This document shows, in pieces, positions 6,938 through 15,796 of a stretch of 64,000 nucleotides of DNA. The notes beneath the pieces are model-generated. The model searched no databases and was not told the DNA's origin. It saw only the letters and a program-made list of their open reading frames with translations. Location: contig NZ_RJJE01000009.1 in assembly GCF_003721565.1 (NCBI RefSeq), positions 372,001-436,000 of the forward strand, given 5' to 3'. The DNA comes from Rufibacter immobilis. GTDB taxonomy: Bacteria > Bacteroidota > Bacteroidia > Cytophagales > Hymenobacteraceae. The position numbers were made by a program, and so were the translations under genes. Every line of letters starts with the position of its first letter. Position 1 is the first letter of the stretch.

Positions 6938-9388
6938 CTACTTCACCTGAACCATGACGGTGGCCGGTTGCAAGCCTTCAGACGTGGCGGTGAGTTTCAC
7001 GGTGCCTGCTTTTTCCTGGGCCTGTAGAATGGCCAAGCAGAGCCCGTTGAAGGCCCTGCGGTGATTGGCTTTGAACGATTCCAGACTGGTCTGGTGCCCG
7101 TTGTCTACCCCCGCCAGGGTGGCGTTGCCGTCTATCTTAAAATGTACCAGGTTGTTGGCGCGGGGCACCAGATTGCCGTCTTGGTCCAGGATTTTCACCG
7201 TCACGAAGGACAGGTCCCGGCCATCGGCCGAAAGTTGGGTGCGGTCGGCTTCCAGCACTATTTTGGCGGCGACCCCGGCGGTTCTGATTTCCCTGGTGAG
7301 CACCTCTTTCCCGTTGGCCCTGGAAACCGCCCGCAGCGTTCCAGGCTGGAATGGCAGCCGCCACTGTACGTGCAGATCATCGCCCTGCTTTTTCTTTATG
7401 CCCAGTGATTTCCCGTTCAGGAACAGTTCCACCTCATCGGCGCGGTTGTAGTAGGCCCAGACATCCACGGTTTGGCCGGGTTGCCAGTTCCAGTGCGGGA
7501 AAAGGTGCAGCACGGGCTTGTCTGTCCACTCGCTTTGGTACATATAATAAGTGTCTTTGGGGAAGCCGGCCAAATCCACCACGCCAAAGTAGGAACTGCG
7601 GGCGGGCCAGCCGTACGGGGTGGGTTCACCCAGATAGTCAAAGCCGGTCCAGATGAACATGCCTGAGAGGTGTGGGTGCTTTTTCATGAGCTTCCAGGTT
7701 TCCTCGTGGGTGGAGCCCCAGGGCGTGCTCACGTTGTCATAGGCAGACACGGTGAGGTCTTCGTTCCCCTGGGTGAAGGGCAAATCCCAGCGGTACGGCC
7801 AGCGGCGGATGCTGTCTGAGGGCATGTCATAGTGCCCGCGGGTGGCCAGGGCCGAGGTAGTCTCCGTGGCGATGAATTTCTGGTTGGGGAAGCTCTGCGG
7901 AAACTTCTCAAAGTCCTGGTGGTGGTAATTGAAGCCCACCAAATCCAGCCCGCCGGATTGGTAAATGCTGTTGTGCGGATAGGGCTCGTTCAAGCCTGCC
8001 GTGATGGGCCGGGTGGCATCCAGTTTTTTCACAATGCCGGCCAACTCAGTGGCAATGGCCTTGCCCTCGGGCCCCCACTGCTCCGGTATCTCATTCCCGA
8101 TGCTCCAGATGAACACGCTGGGGTGGTTGCGGTCGCGCTTGATGAAATCCTCCAGATCACGGCGGTGCCACTGGTCCCAGGCCAGGCTGTAGTCAAACTT
8201 GCTTTTCTCTTTCTTCCACATATCAAAGGCCTCGTCCATGACAATAAAGCCCATCTTATCGCAGAGGTCCAGCAGCTCTGGGGCGGGTGGGTTGTGCGAG
8301 GTCCGGATGGCGTTCACCCCCATGCCGCGCATGATCTCCAACTGCCGCTCCAGCGCCCGCACGTTAATGGCCGCGCCCAAGGCACCCAAGTCATGGTGGT
8401 TGCACACGCCCAGAATCTTCATGGGGGTTCCGTTCAGAGAAAAGCCTTTCTGCGCGTCAAAGTGAAAGGTCCGAATGCCCAACGGTGTCTCGTAGTTGTC
8501 TACCACGGTTCCAGCTTGCTCCACCCGGGTCACCACTTTGTAGAGATGCGGTTCTTGGGTTGACCAGAGTTTGGGATTGGCCACGGTGAGTTCCTGTTTC
8601 ACCTCGGTGAGGGAATCAGACAAGCCCAGTTCCTCCGTGGCTACGTGGGCTACCTCCTTGCCGTGCTGGTCATAGATGCGCGTGTGCAGCGTGAACTCCC
8701 CTTTCTGCTGCCGGGCGTTCACCAGACTTGTGCTGATACGCACTTTCGCCGATTCTCTGGAGACCTGCGGCGTGGTCACGAAGGTACCGTACTGCGCCAC
8801 GTGCACCGGATTGGTTTTCACGAGCCACACGTTACGGTAAATGCCCGAACCGGAGTACCAGCGCGAGTTGGGTTGCTGCGAATTGTCTACCCGCACGGCC
8901 AGCACGTTGGATTGCTGCCCATAGCGCAGGTGCGGCGTGAGGTCATACCGGAACGAGATATAGCCGTTGGGCCGCTTGCCCAGATAGTGGCCGTTGATCC
9001 AGACCTCTGAGTTGGTGTACACGCCGTCAAAGTCAATGAAGAACAGTTTGCTTTTGTCTGCCTCTTCCACCCTGAAGGTTTTGCGGTACCAACCAATACC
9101 GCCGGGCAAAGCGCCCCCGCCTACTCCGGCCGGGTGCTTCTGGTCAAACTGGCCTTCAATACTCCAGTCATGGGGCAGGTGAAGTTTGCGCCACTGGCGG
9201 TCATCAAAAGCTGGATCTTTGGCCTTGGCATTATCACCCAGGAGGAAGGTCCAGTTTCTGGTGAAGTCTATTCTTTGCCGCACCGGCGCCTCCTCTGCTG
9301 ACTTGCAGGCAGTAAAACCGATGAACAGCAACAGGGCAAGCGCCCCCATGAGACGGGAAAGGGAGAAAGGAAGTGTTTTTTTTTGCAT
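6938..9388 (-). CDS. GH2 beta-galactosidase, lipoprotein
   Basis: 816 aa lipoprotein: signal sequence with lipobox GFTAC, acylated Cys28. Domains in order: sugar-binding jelly roll (35-190), Ig-like sandwich (195-305), TIM barrel (310-600) with acid/base E433 in GNEIPE and nucleophile E509 in IATETTS, then a DUF4982-type domain and a C-terminal Ig-like (Big-1-type) domain from ~710. It is predicted to take terminal beta-D-galactose from xyloglucan side chains on the periplasmic or outer-membrane face. It lies between the SGBP and esterase genes on the same strand; both spacers carry palindromic repeats, which may shape mRNA ends. Confidence 0.92.
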   Translation of the reverse strand: MQKKTLPFSLSRLMGALALLLFIGFTACKSAEEAPVRQRIDFTRNWTFLLGDNAKAKDPAFDDRQWRKLHLPHDWSIEGQFDQKHPAGVGGGALPGGIGWYRKTFRVEEADKSKLFFIDFDGVYTNSEVWINGHYLGKRPNGYISFRYDLTPHLRYGQQSNVLAVRVDNSQQPNSRWYSGSGIYRNVWLVKTNPVHVAQYGTFVTTPQVSRESAKVRISTSLVNARQQKGEFTLHTRIYDQHGKEVAHVATEELGLSDSLTEVKQELTVANPKLWSTQEPHLYKVVTRVEQAGTVVDNYETPLGIRTFHFDAQKGFSLNGTPMKILGVCNHHDLGALGAAINVRALERQLEIMRGMGVNAIRTSHNPPAPELLDLCDKMGFIVMDEAFDMWKKEKSKFDYSLAWDQWHRRDLEDFIKRDRNHPSVFIWSIGNEIPEQWGPEGKAIATELAGIVKKLDATRPITAGLNEPYPHNSIYQSGGLDLVGFNYHHQDFEKFPQSFPNQKFIATETTSALATRGHYDMPSDSIRRWPYRWDLPFTQGNEDLTVSAYDNVSTPWGSTHEETWKLMKKHPHLSGMFIWTGFDYLGEPTPYGWPARSSYFGVVDLAGFPKDTYYMYQSEWTDKPVLHLFPHWNWQPGQTVDVWAYYNRADEVELFLNGKSLGIKKKQGDDLHVQWRLPFQPGTLRAVSRANGKEVLTREIRTAGVAAKIVLEADRTQLSADGRDLSFVTVKILDQDGNLVPRANNLVHFKIDGNATLAGVDNGHQTSLESFKANHRRAFNGLCLAILQAQEKAGTVKLTATSEGLQPATVMVQVK

Positions 9389-9481
9389 AGCGAAAGGAGA
9401 CCTGTGACAGATCTGCGGGAGCAGGAAGGTTCAACCAAAGCAGAACCGTTGAATTATCTTTAGGAAAATATCCTTGCTTTC

Positions 9482-9519
9482 CGTTTAGGGGCTGTTTTTG
9501 GAAAAAGAGCCCCTAAACG
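9482..9519. repeat. 38-bp palindromic repeat, copy 7 (extended stem)
   Basis: Near-perfect arms CGTTTAGGGGCTG and GAGCCCCTAAACG. Unique flanks extend the stem by 9 bp: CTTGCTTTC before and GAAAGCAAG after. This is the strongest case of copy-specific stem growth in the window. Confidence 0.92.
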
Positions 9520-9555
9520 GAAAGCAAGTTTTACGTTGATAGGAGGTGAAAACGC

Positions 9556-10938
9556 TTAATTACCCAACACATAATGGAAGGCCAGCCACTCGTCTTTGGT
9601 GGCATCATAACTGGTTCCAAACCAAATGCCTTTGGACTGGTAAGCCGTAGGAAACGCTTTCACCACCTTGATGGTGTTGGTAGAGGGGCTCATCCAGTGG
9701 CCCGCGTTCTGCAGCAGCGTATTGTTGCCGCTTAGCACAATCTCATTGGTGTCCTCATTAATGGTGAAGGTGCCCGTGGTGGTTTGCCCGTTCTGGAAGC
9801 GAGTGTAGTTGAGACCCCCAAATTGGTCAAACCTGATCCAGGAATTGGCCACGGCGGCATCCCAGGTGTTGTTCCAGCCCCAGTCGCGGGAGGCGGCGTG
9901 GCCGGTGGTCCAGCCTTTGCCTTTGGCAATCCAGTCTACGGGGTTACCGGCGGCATCCAGCTTCCACATACGTCCGGAGAAAGATCCGCCCGTGATCATG
10001 TTCAGCAGTTCGCCCGGCTGGAACGTGGGGTCGAAACCTTCGTCTGGGCCGGTTTCCACGGGTGCTTCCGGCACATAATTGTCGGCGTATTCTTTGGAGA
10101 TGTAGTTCCAGACGTACAGGTAGTCACCTTCAGAGTTGGTTCTTCTCACGCCAATCTGCAGTGATTTCTCCGTGAGTGACAGCACCACCAGATTAGAGTT
10201 CCAGTTAGAGGCATTGGCAATAAAGCTGGGCGAGCGCAAAATGGTACCGCCCGTGGTGCTGATGGTGTGCCCAACCGCGTCAAACGCGTACGTTCCCTTT
10301 TCATCTTTGCCCTCAGATACTTTATGGGTGGAAAAGAAAGGTCCACCCTTCAGGCTGAAGGTCATGGTGCTGGCCATGTCGGCTTCGGGGATAATCCAGC
10401 TGTTATCTGCATAGCTAGGGGCCCAACCAAGTTTGGCGGTTCCATCCTGCATGTTCTCCCAGGTGGTGAGGGGCTCATAGTAATACAGCGGCCCATCAAA
10501 CACCCCGTGTTTCCCGTAGTCCAGAATCCAGGTTTTCTCCTGCCCCACCCCGCCGGTTAAATACGTCCAGAGCGGATCATTCACGTAACTGAAGTTGTCT
10601 TCCGTCACCTGAATGGTAATGGGATCTGCTTCTACCACCCCGCCGCCGCTCACCGCCGAGAATTTGATCACATACTCCCCTTTGAAGGCAAAACGGACGG
10701 TGTCAACCGTTTTAGTGGAGCGGCCAGTGCCATAGTCCCACATGGAAATGGTGCCCGGGGTTTCATTGATGAGGATGACCGTGTTCCCCCCCGCGTCAAG
10801 GTTCTTGGGCTGCTCTACCCTGTACGTGAGCTCAGACTTGTTCAGCAACCGGCCCAGTTCCTGGTCATCGTCCTGACAGGAGGTGCCAAACAGCACGGGC
10901 ACCAGCAGGAGGTAAAATAATAACTTTATACGTTTCAT
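9556..10938 (-). CDS. Surface glycan-binding lipoprotein (SusE/F position) with PKD-like domain
   Basis: 460 aa. Lipoprotein signal ending FGTSC (Cys21), followed by acidic QDDDQE, which fits a surface-export signal for Bacteroidota lipoproteins. Residues ~45-112 form a PKD/Ig-like domain (VRFAFKGEYVIKFSAVSGGG). The rest is rich in Trp and Tyr (WTYLTGGVGQEKTWILDYGKHGVFDGPLYYYEP; WNNTWDAAVANSW), as in carbohydrate-binding domains. Its position directly after susD is the slot of surface glycan-binding proteins, so it probably holds xyloglucan at the cell surface. There are no enzyme motifs. Confidence 0.82.
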   Translation of the reverse strand: MKRIKLLFYLLLVPVLFGTSCQDDDQELGRLLNKSELTYRVEQPKNLDAGGNTVILINETPGTISMWDYGTGRSTKTVDTVRFAFKGEYVIKFSAVSGGGVVEADPITIQVTEDNFSYVNDPLWTYLTGGVGQEKTWILDYGKHGVFDGPLYYYEPLTTWENMQDGTAKLGWAPSYADNSWIIPEADMASTMTFSLKGGPFFSTHKVSEGKDEKGTYAFDAVGHTISTTGGTILRSPSFIANASNWNSNLVVLSLTEKSLQIGVRRTNSEGDYLYVWNYISKEYADNYVPEAPVETGPDEGFDPTFQPGELLNMITGGSFSGRMWKLDAAGNPVDWIAKGKGWTTGHAASRDWGWNNTWDAAVANSWIRFDQFGGLNYTRFQNGQTTTGTFTINEDTNEIVLSGNNTLLQNAGHWMSPSTNTIKVVKAFPTAYQSKGIWFGTSYDATKDEWLAFHYVLGN

Positions 10939-11034
10939 CTGTGTATGTTTTTAATGGTCAGACTAAAGCCGGGGCTCCTGTTCCTATAGGTTTGCCCGCC
11001 CAGGCTTCTTCTTTCATATTAAATCTGAAGCTGC

Positions 11035-12624
11035 TTACCAGCCCGCATTCTGTTTCAGCATCCCATTTGACAGCGTAACCTGGTTGTATGGGATCTGCTG
11101 CAAGCCCTTCGTCTGGAGGACCTTTTCAGCCGAAATGGTTTTGGTAGTGGGTACGCCCCCGTTTTCCAGGGTAGTGGTCTCTGCAATAGCGGCAGCGGCC
11201 ACATTGAGACCCTGGCGCAGTAAATCAAAGTAGCGGTGGCCTTCACCGGCAAATTCCAGACGACGTTCATTCATGATATTCGCCTGCGACACAGACAAAG
11301 CCGTGAATTTGCTCTGGTAAGCCCGCCGGCGCACTTTGTCAAAATAAGCCTGGGCGTTGGGGCTTCCCAACTCAGCAGCCATCAACAATACATCTGCGTA
11401 GCGAATAGAGACGTAATCTTGGTATTGCCCTATCATGAAATTGACAGCACCCATGTTCACCGGCAGGCTGTTGCCCTGTTCATCTACCAGAGGGCTGTAT
11501 TTCTTGATGTAGTACCCAGTGTATTCCCGTTGTTTGGGTTTGTTCTTAAAATCGATCTTTTCTCCGGCTATGGAAATGATAGACGCTACTTTGCGGGTGT
11601 CATTGTCACTGAACGCGTTCCAGAGCTTTGGATTGACCGTGGCCCCGCCCCAGCCGTTTCCATACGGATAGCTGAACTGCTCACGCATGCCGGTCATTAC
11701 CATCCAATGGTTACCGTCTGTATTGCCGTCATAATTGCTGGTGTGGCTGTATTTGATAGCAAACACGGTTTCTTTGTTGTCTTCGCCGGCGTAATTGGAG
11801 AGGGAGGCAGCGGGCCACAGTTTGGCATAATCGTCCACCAAATCAAAACCACCGTTGGTGATCACGTCCTCCACATAAGCGAGTGCCTGCGTTTTATCTA
11901 CCTCGCCCACCAGATCAGCTTTACCGTAGTACCCAGTGTAATACAGGAACACCCGCCCCAGTAAAGCCTCGGCCGCCCATTTGGTTACCCGGCCGTAAGT
12001 AGCAGTACTCTGTGCCGTGTAGGGTGTAGCCGCTAAGTTGCTTGCCGCAAACTTGAGATCCTGAGCAATGACTTTGTACACCTCATCTGGATTGGCCTGC
12101 GGTAAGTTCTCCGCAGAGGGCTCAGTGAGAAGCGGGATATTTCCCCATAGACGCACCATGTCAAAGTACAGGTAAGCACGCAGAAAACGGGCTTCAGCCT
12201 CATAGGTGTTGCGCAGATTTGCTTGGTTCCCCCACTCAATCTGATCCATTTTGCCAATGAGCACGTTGCACCGGTACACGGCAGCATAATAAGCCGTCCA
12301 GTTTGGGCCGAACAGATTACGGTCTGCGGGAGAACGGTTCATGTCAAACTCATCAATGGCCTGATGATTAAAACCATCGGCGTTCCCGGTGCCGCCAAAG
12401 CTGTTGTCAGACATAATTTCTGAGGCCACGGGCAAACTGATGCCATCTGCCCAGACCCGCTGTAGGCCGTCATAACACCCTACCAGAGCTTTGAAAGCAT
12501 CATCTGGGGTGCGGTAAAAATTGGTTTCAGTTAACTGCGTAATAGGCTCCGTCTCCAGAAAATCCTGGCAGGCGTTTAATGAGAGCATTCCTAACGCCAG
12601 CGCTATTGTTTTTATGTTTTTCAT
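11035..12624 (-). CDS. SusD/RagB-family outer-membrane glycan-binding lipoprotein
   Basis: 529 aa from the ATG at 12624 (a TTG three codons earlier is less likely). Lipobox SLNAC with Cys19, then the SusD N-terminal region DFLETEP...LTETNFYRTPDDAFKALVGCYDGL and TPR-like helices (EARFLRAYLYFDMVRLWGNIPLL). The C-terminus has the typical NERRLEFAGEGHRYFDLLRQG. SusD forms the lid over its SusC partner and presents oligosaccharides for import. Only 18 bp separate it from the upstream susC, so the two form the usual pair. Confidence 0.95.
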   Translation of the reverse strand: MKNIKTIALALGMLSLNACQDFLETEPITQLTETNFYRTPDDAFKALVGCYDGLQRVWADGISLPVASEIMSDNSFGGTGNADGFNHQAIDEFDMNRSPADRNLFGPNWTAYYAAVYRCNVLIGKMDQIEWGNQANLRNTYEAEARFLRAYLYFDMVRLWGNIPLLTEPSAENLPQANPDEVYKVIAQDLKFAASNLAATPYTAQSTATYGRVTKWAAEALLGRVFLYYTGYYGKADLVGEVDKTQALAYVEDVITNGGFDLVDDYAKLWPAASLSNYAGEDNKETVFAIKYSHTSNYDGNTDGNHWMVMTGMREQFSYPYGNGWGGATVNPKLWNAFSDNDTRKVASIISIAGEKIDFKNKPKQREYTGYYIKKYSPLVDEQGNSLPVNMGAVNFMIGQYQDYVSIRYADVLLMAAELGSPNAQAYFDKVRRRAYQSKFTALSVSQANIMNERRLEFAGEGHRYFDLLRQGLNVAAAAIAETTTLENGGVPTTKTISAEKVLQTKGLQQIPYNQVTLSNGMLKQNAGW

Positions 12625-12642
12625 GTTTTTCAAGGCTAAAGG

Positions 12643-15600
12643 TTAGAATCTCACGTTGGCCCCCAACATCATGGTTCTGGGGCGAGGGTAATACCCCACA
12701 TCTACCCCTTGGGCAAAACCGTCTGTGTAGCCAATCTCTGGGTCCATGCCATCATAATTGGTGAAGGTGTAGAGGTTCAGAACAGAGGCGAAGATTCTGA
12801 ATTGGCGGGCACGCGCGTTTTGTTTGAGCAACTGACCTAAGTTGTAGCCCACCGTCACGGTACTGATTCTCAGGAAATCGCCATCTTGGATGTAGAGATC
12901 AGAAAAATTGGTCCAGTTACGGGAATCCTGCGTTACCCGCGGAACAGTATTAGATGTACCGGGCCCGTGCCAGCGGTCCAGAATGGCAGCTGTGTAATTG
13001 GCCAACGGATTGGCTTGGTTGCGGTAAGACTGCACCAATTGGTTTCCGGCTACGCCTGTGGCTTGCAAAGAGAAATCGAAGCCTTTGTAATCAGCGGAGA
13101 TATTGAACCCAAAGGTGAACTTGGGGTTAGGGTTCCCTATCATGGTTTTATCCTGCTCATTGATTTGCCCGTCACCATTCACGTCTACATAGCGCACATC
13201 ACCGGGCTGCGCTGTAGGCTGGATCAACGTACCCTCATTGGAGGTGTAAGCATTCACTTCTGCCTCTGTCTGGAATATCCCGGCTGTTTTATAGCCCCAG
13301 AAATACCCAATGGGATAGCCGTTCTGTGCCCGGTAAAACTCTGGCGCATTGTCATAAAGCTGATTAATGGCCCCGTGGATAATTTTATCTGCCGTGGGTA
13401 TTTCACCTACTTCATTTTTATTATAGGCTCCGTTTACACCAATGCGATAGTTAAGGGCGCCCAGGTTGCTGTTATAGGTCAAGGCAACTTCTACCCCTCT
13501 GTTTTGCACGTTCCCCCCATTGATATAAGGAGGTAATGCCCCGGCTGTTGCCAGAATAGGAGCTTCTATAAGCCAGTCTTTGCTCGTTTTGGTGTACCAG
13601 TCAAAGTTGAAGTCAAGCTTACCGTTGAGGAAACGGGCATCAAAGCCTATATTGGTTTGTTCTGAGGTCTCCCATTTCAGGTTAGGATTACCCAACCGAC
13701 TAGTGTAAGCGCCGGGAGTAAGCACATCGCCGGAGGTGGGATTGGCTGGATCTGGCCCAAAAACATAATTGGTGTTGGTGAAGGTAACCGGCGCCAAATA
13801 TTGGAAGAATCCGGCGTTGAGGTTCCCTACCTGCCCCCAACTGGCTCTCAGTTTGAAGAACGAAAGCCAATCCTGTGTACCGGAGAGGAACTGTTCATTG
13901 GTAAGCACCCACCCCACCGATACTGAAGGGAAATATCCCCACCGATCCAGGAAGCGGGAAGAACCGTCTGCCCTGAAAGTGGCGTTCAACAAATAGGTTT
14001 CTTTAAAATTGTAGCTAACCCTGCCAAAGTAGGATAATCGTTTGTCTTCGTCGGTTGGTCCTCCACCAAGGGTCATGTTGGGTACCCCTTCAGTATTGGT
14101 GGCGTTGGATAGCCAGGCATAGCGTAAATCACCTATGACCAAGTTACGATTAGAGCCGTTGATGCCGGAGCCCAGCATTTGGAAGGCTGATGAACCAGCC
14201 ATTACCTCTAGGTTGTGGTTTTCGCCCACCGTAAATCCATAGCTTAGGAGATTGTCAAACATTAGTGTCCTGCCTTTGTTCATGGACTGGCTTACCCGGG
14301 TATAATCACTGAATGAATAGGCAGACAATGAATAGATGGGCAAATAGGAGCGGCTTTCATTGGCATAGTAATCAATGCCCAGACTGGTCCTGAACCGCAG
14401 GTTTTTAATAGGCTCCAGCACCAGGTACACATCACCAATGAGACGCTGATTGTTGCGTCTGTTCTGGTTCCCGTACACCATGAGGGCGTAGGGGTTGGCC
14501 TCACCCGAGTTCCAGGTAGATTCGCTGTTGTCAAAGAATTTACCTTCCTCATCATACATGGGTACAAAAGGACTGGTGTTGAAGGCTGCACGCAGTGTAT
14601 TGTTGTATTGGTTTCCCACCCCAATCCCGTTGTTGTTCACATACGCGAAGTTCAGGTGCTGCCCCAACTTCAAGACATCTTTCAGCAGCGTATGCTCTGT
14701 GTTGATGCGGAAATTGTAGCGCTCATAGTTAGATAACTTTCTTCCGCCTACAATCCCTTCCTGGCCGGTATAAGCCAAAGACGTGGAAAAGATAGAACTT
14801 TGGGACCCACCGGAAACCCCCAAAGAATAATTCTGGGTAACGGCGTCTTTGACAAACATCTCATCTATCCAGTTAGTGTTTACCGGCAGGGTGGCAATCT
14901 CCTCATTGGTAAACCATGGCAGGTTACCTGAATTGATAGCGGCCTCATTCATGATAGAAGCATATTCTTTGGCATCCAGTACCCGGGCTTTTCTAGCCAG
15001 ATTCTGTATTCCGTAATAGGTGTCAAAGGTAGTTTGGGTAGGCTGGTTAGACCTTCCCTGTTTGGTGGTTACCAGCACCACCCCATTCGCCGCCTGGGAA
15101 CCATAGATAGCCGCTGAGGCTGCATCCTTCAGCACGTCAATAGATTCAATATCGGCGGGGTTCAAGTAGCTGATATCACCGGTAATCACACCGTCTACCA
15201 CGTACAGCGGAGAGGTGCCATGGATTGTACCTACTCCTCTGATTAGTACCCGCATGCCTTCTCCCGGCTGCCCGGAAGAGGAGGCAATCTGCACCCCAGG
15301 CGTCTGTCCCTGTAGGGCCTGCAAGGCATTGATGGTATTCTGCTTCTGGAGGTCCTCGCCCTTCACCTGAGTGGTGGCTCCGGTGACCAGTTTTTTCTCC
15401 TGCACGCCGTAACCAATCACCACCACTTCCTCTAAGGCTTTGGTGTCTGCCCTCAAGGCCACGTTCAGCTGGGTTCTGCCGTTCACGGCCACTTCCTGGG
15501 TGAGATAGCCTATGTAGGTCACCACCAGTGTCTCATTCCCTGTGGGCAAATTCAGCTGGAAATTACCTTCAGCGTCTGTGGCGGTGGCCAGGGTGGCATT

Positions 15601-15735
15601 TCCCTTCACACTGATGGTGGCACCGGGCACCCCGCTCCCGTCTTCCTGGGAGGTAATCCGCCCCCGCACGGTTTGCTGGGCATAGGCTACTCCGCACAAA
15701 CAGAGCAACCAGGCAATCAGTAGAAATTTTCTCAT
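12643..15735 (-). CDS. SusC/RagA-family TonB-dependent transporter
   Basis: 1030 aa. Signal peptide (MRKFLLIAWLLCLCGVAYA), a CarboxypepD_reg-like Ig domain (residues ~22-100, QTVRGRITSQEDGSGVPGATISVKG), then the SusC signature EEVVVIGYGVQEKK leading into the plug (~115-230, PLYVVDGVITGD; IYGSQAANGVVLVTTK), then a 22-strand-type beta-barrel ending in an aromatic residue (MMLGANVRF). It imports oligosaccharides across the outer membrane using TonB energy. The classical TonB box is not separable by eye. Partner susD follows directly; a GH31 gene lies upstream. Confidence 0.96.
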   Translation of the reverse strand: MRKFLLIAWLLCLCGVAYAQQTVRGRITSQEDGSGVPGATISVKGNATLATATDAEGNFQLNLPTGNETLVVTYIGYLTQEVAVNGRTQLNVALRADTKALEEVVVIGYGVQEKKLVTGATTQVKGEDLQKQNTINALQALQGQTPGVQIASSSGQPGEGMRVLIRGVGTIHGTSPLYVVDGVITGDISYLNPADIESIDVLKDAASAAIYGSQAANGVVLVTTKQGRSNQPTQTTFDTYYGIQNLARKARVLDAKEYASIMNEAAINSGNLPWFTNEEIATLPVNTNWIDEMFVKDAVTQNYSLGVSGGSQSSIFSTSLAYTGQEGIVGGRKLSNYERYNFRINTEHTLLKDVLKLGQHLNFAYVNNNGIGVGNQYNNTLRAAFNTSPFVPMYDEEGKFFDNSESTWNSGEANPYALMVYGNQNRRNNQRLIGDVYLVLEPIKNLRFRTSLGIDYYANESRSYLPIYSLSAYSFSDYTRVSQSMNKGRTLMFDNLLSYGFTVGENHNLEVMAGSSAFQMLGSGINGSNRNLVIGDLRYAWLSNATNTEGVPNMTLGGGPTDEDKRLSYFGRVSYNFKETYLLNATFRADGSSRFLDRWGYFPSVSVGWVLTNEQFLSGTQDWLSFFKLRASWGQVGNLNAGFFQYLAPVTFTNTNYVFGPDPANPTSGDVLTPGAYTSRLGNPNLKWETSEQTNIGFDARFLNGKLDFNFDWYTKTSKDWLIEAPILATAGALPPYINGGNVQNRGVEVALTYNSNLGALNYRIGVNGAYNKNEVGEIPTADKIIHGAINQLYDNAPEFYRAQNGYPIGYFWGYKTAGIFQTEAEVNAYTSNEGTLIQPTAQPGDVRYVDVNGDGQINEQDKTMIGNPNPKFTFGFNISADYKGFDFSLQATGVAGNQLVQSYRNQANPLANYTAAILDRWHGPGTSNTVPRVTQDSRNWTNFSDLYIQDGDFLRISTVTVGYNLGQLLKQNARARQFRIFASVLNLYTFTNYDGMDPEIGYTDGFAQGVDVGYYPRPRTMMLGANVRF

Positions 15736-15796
15736 AGGATATTGTTCATCACGTTTGAATAAAGTAGGAATCAGGTCTATCTATAGAAGAATAGGG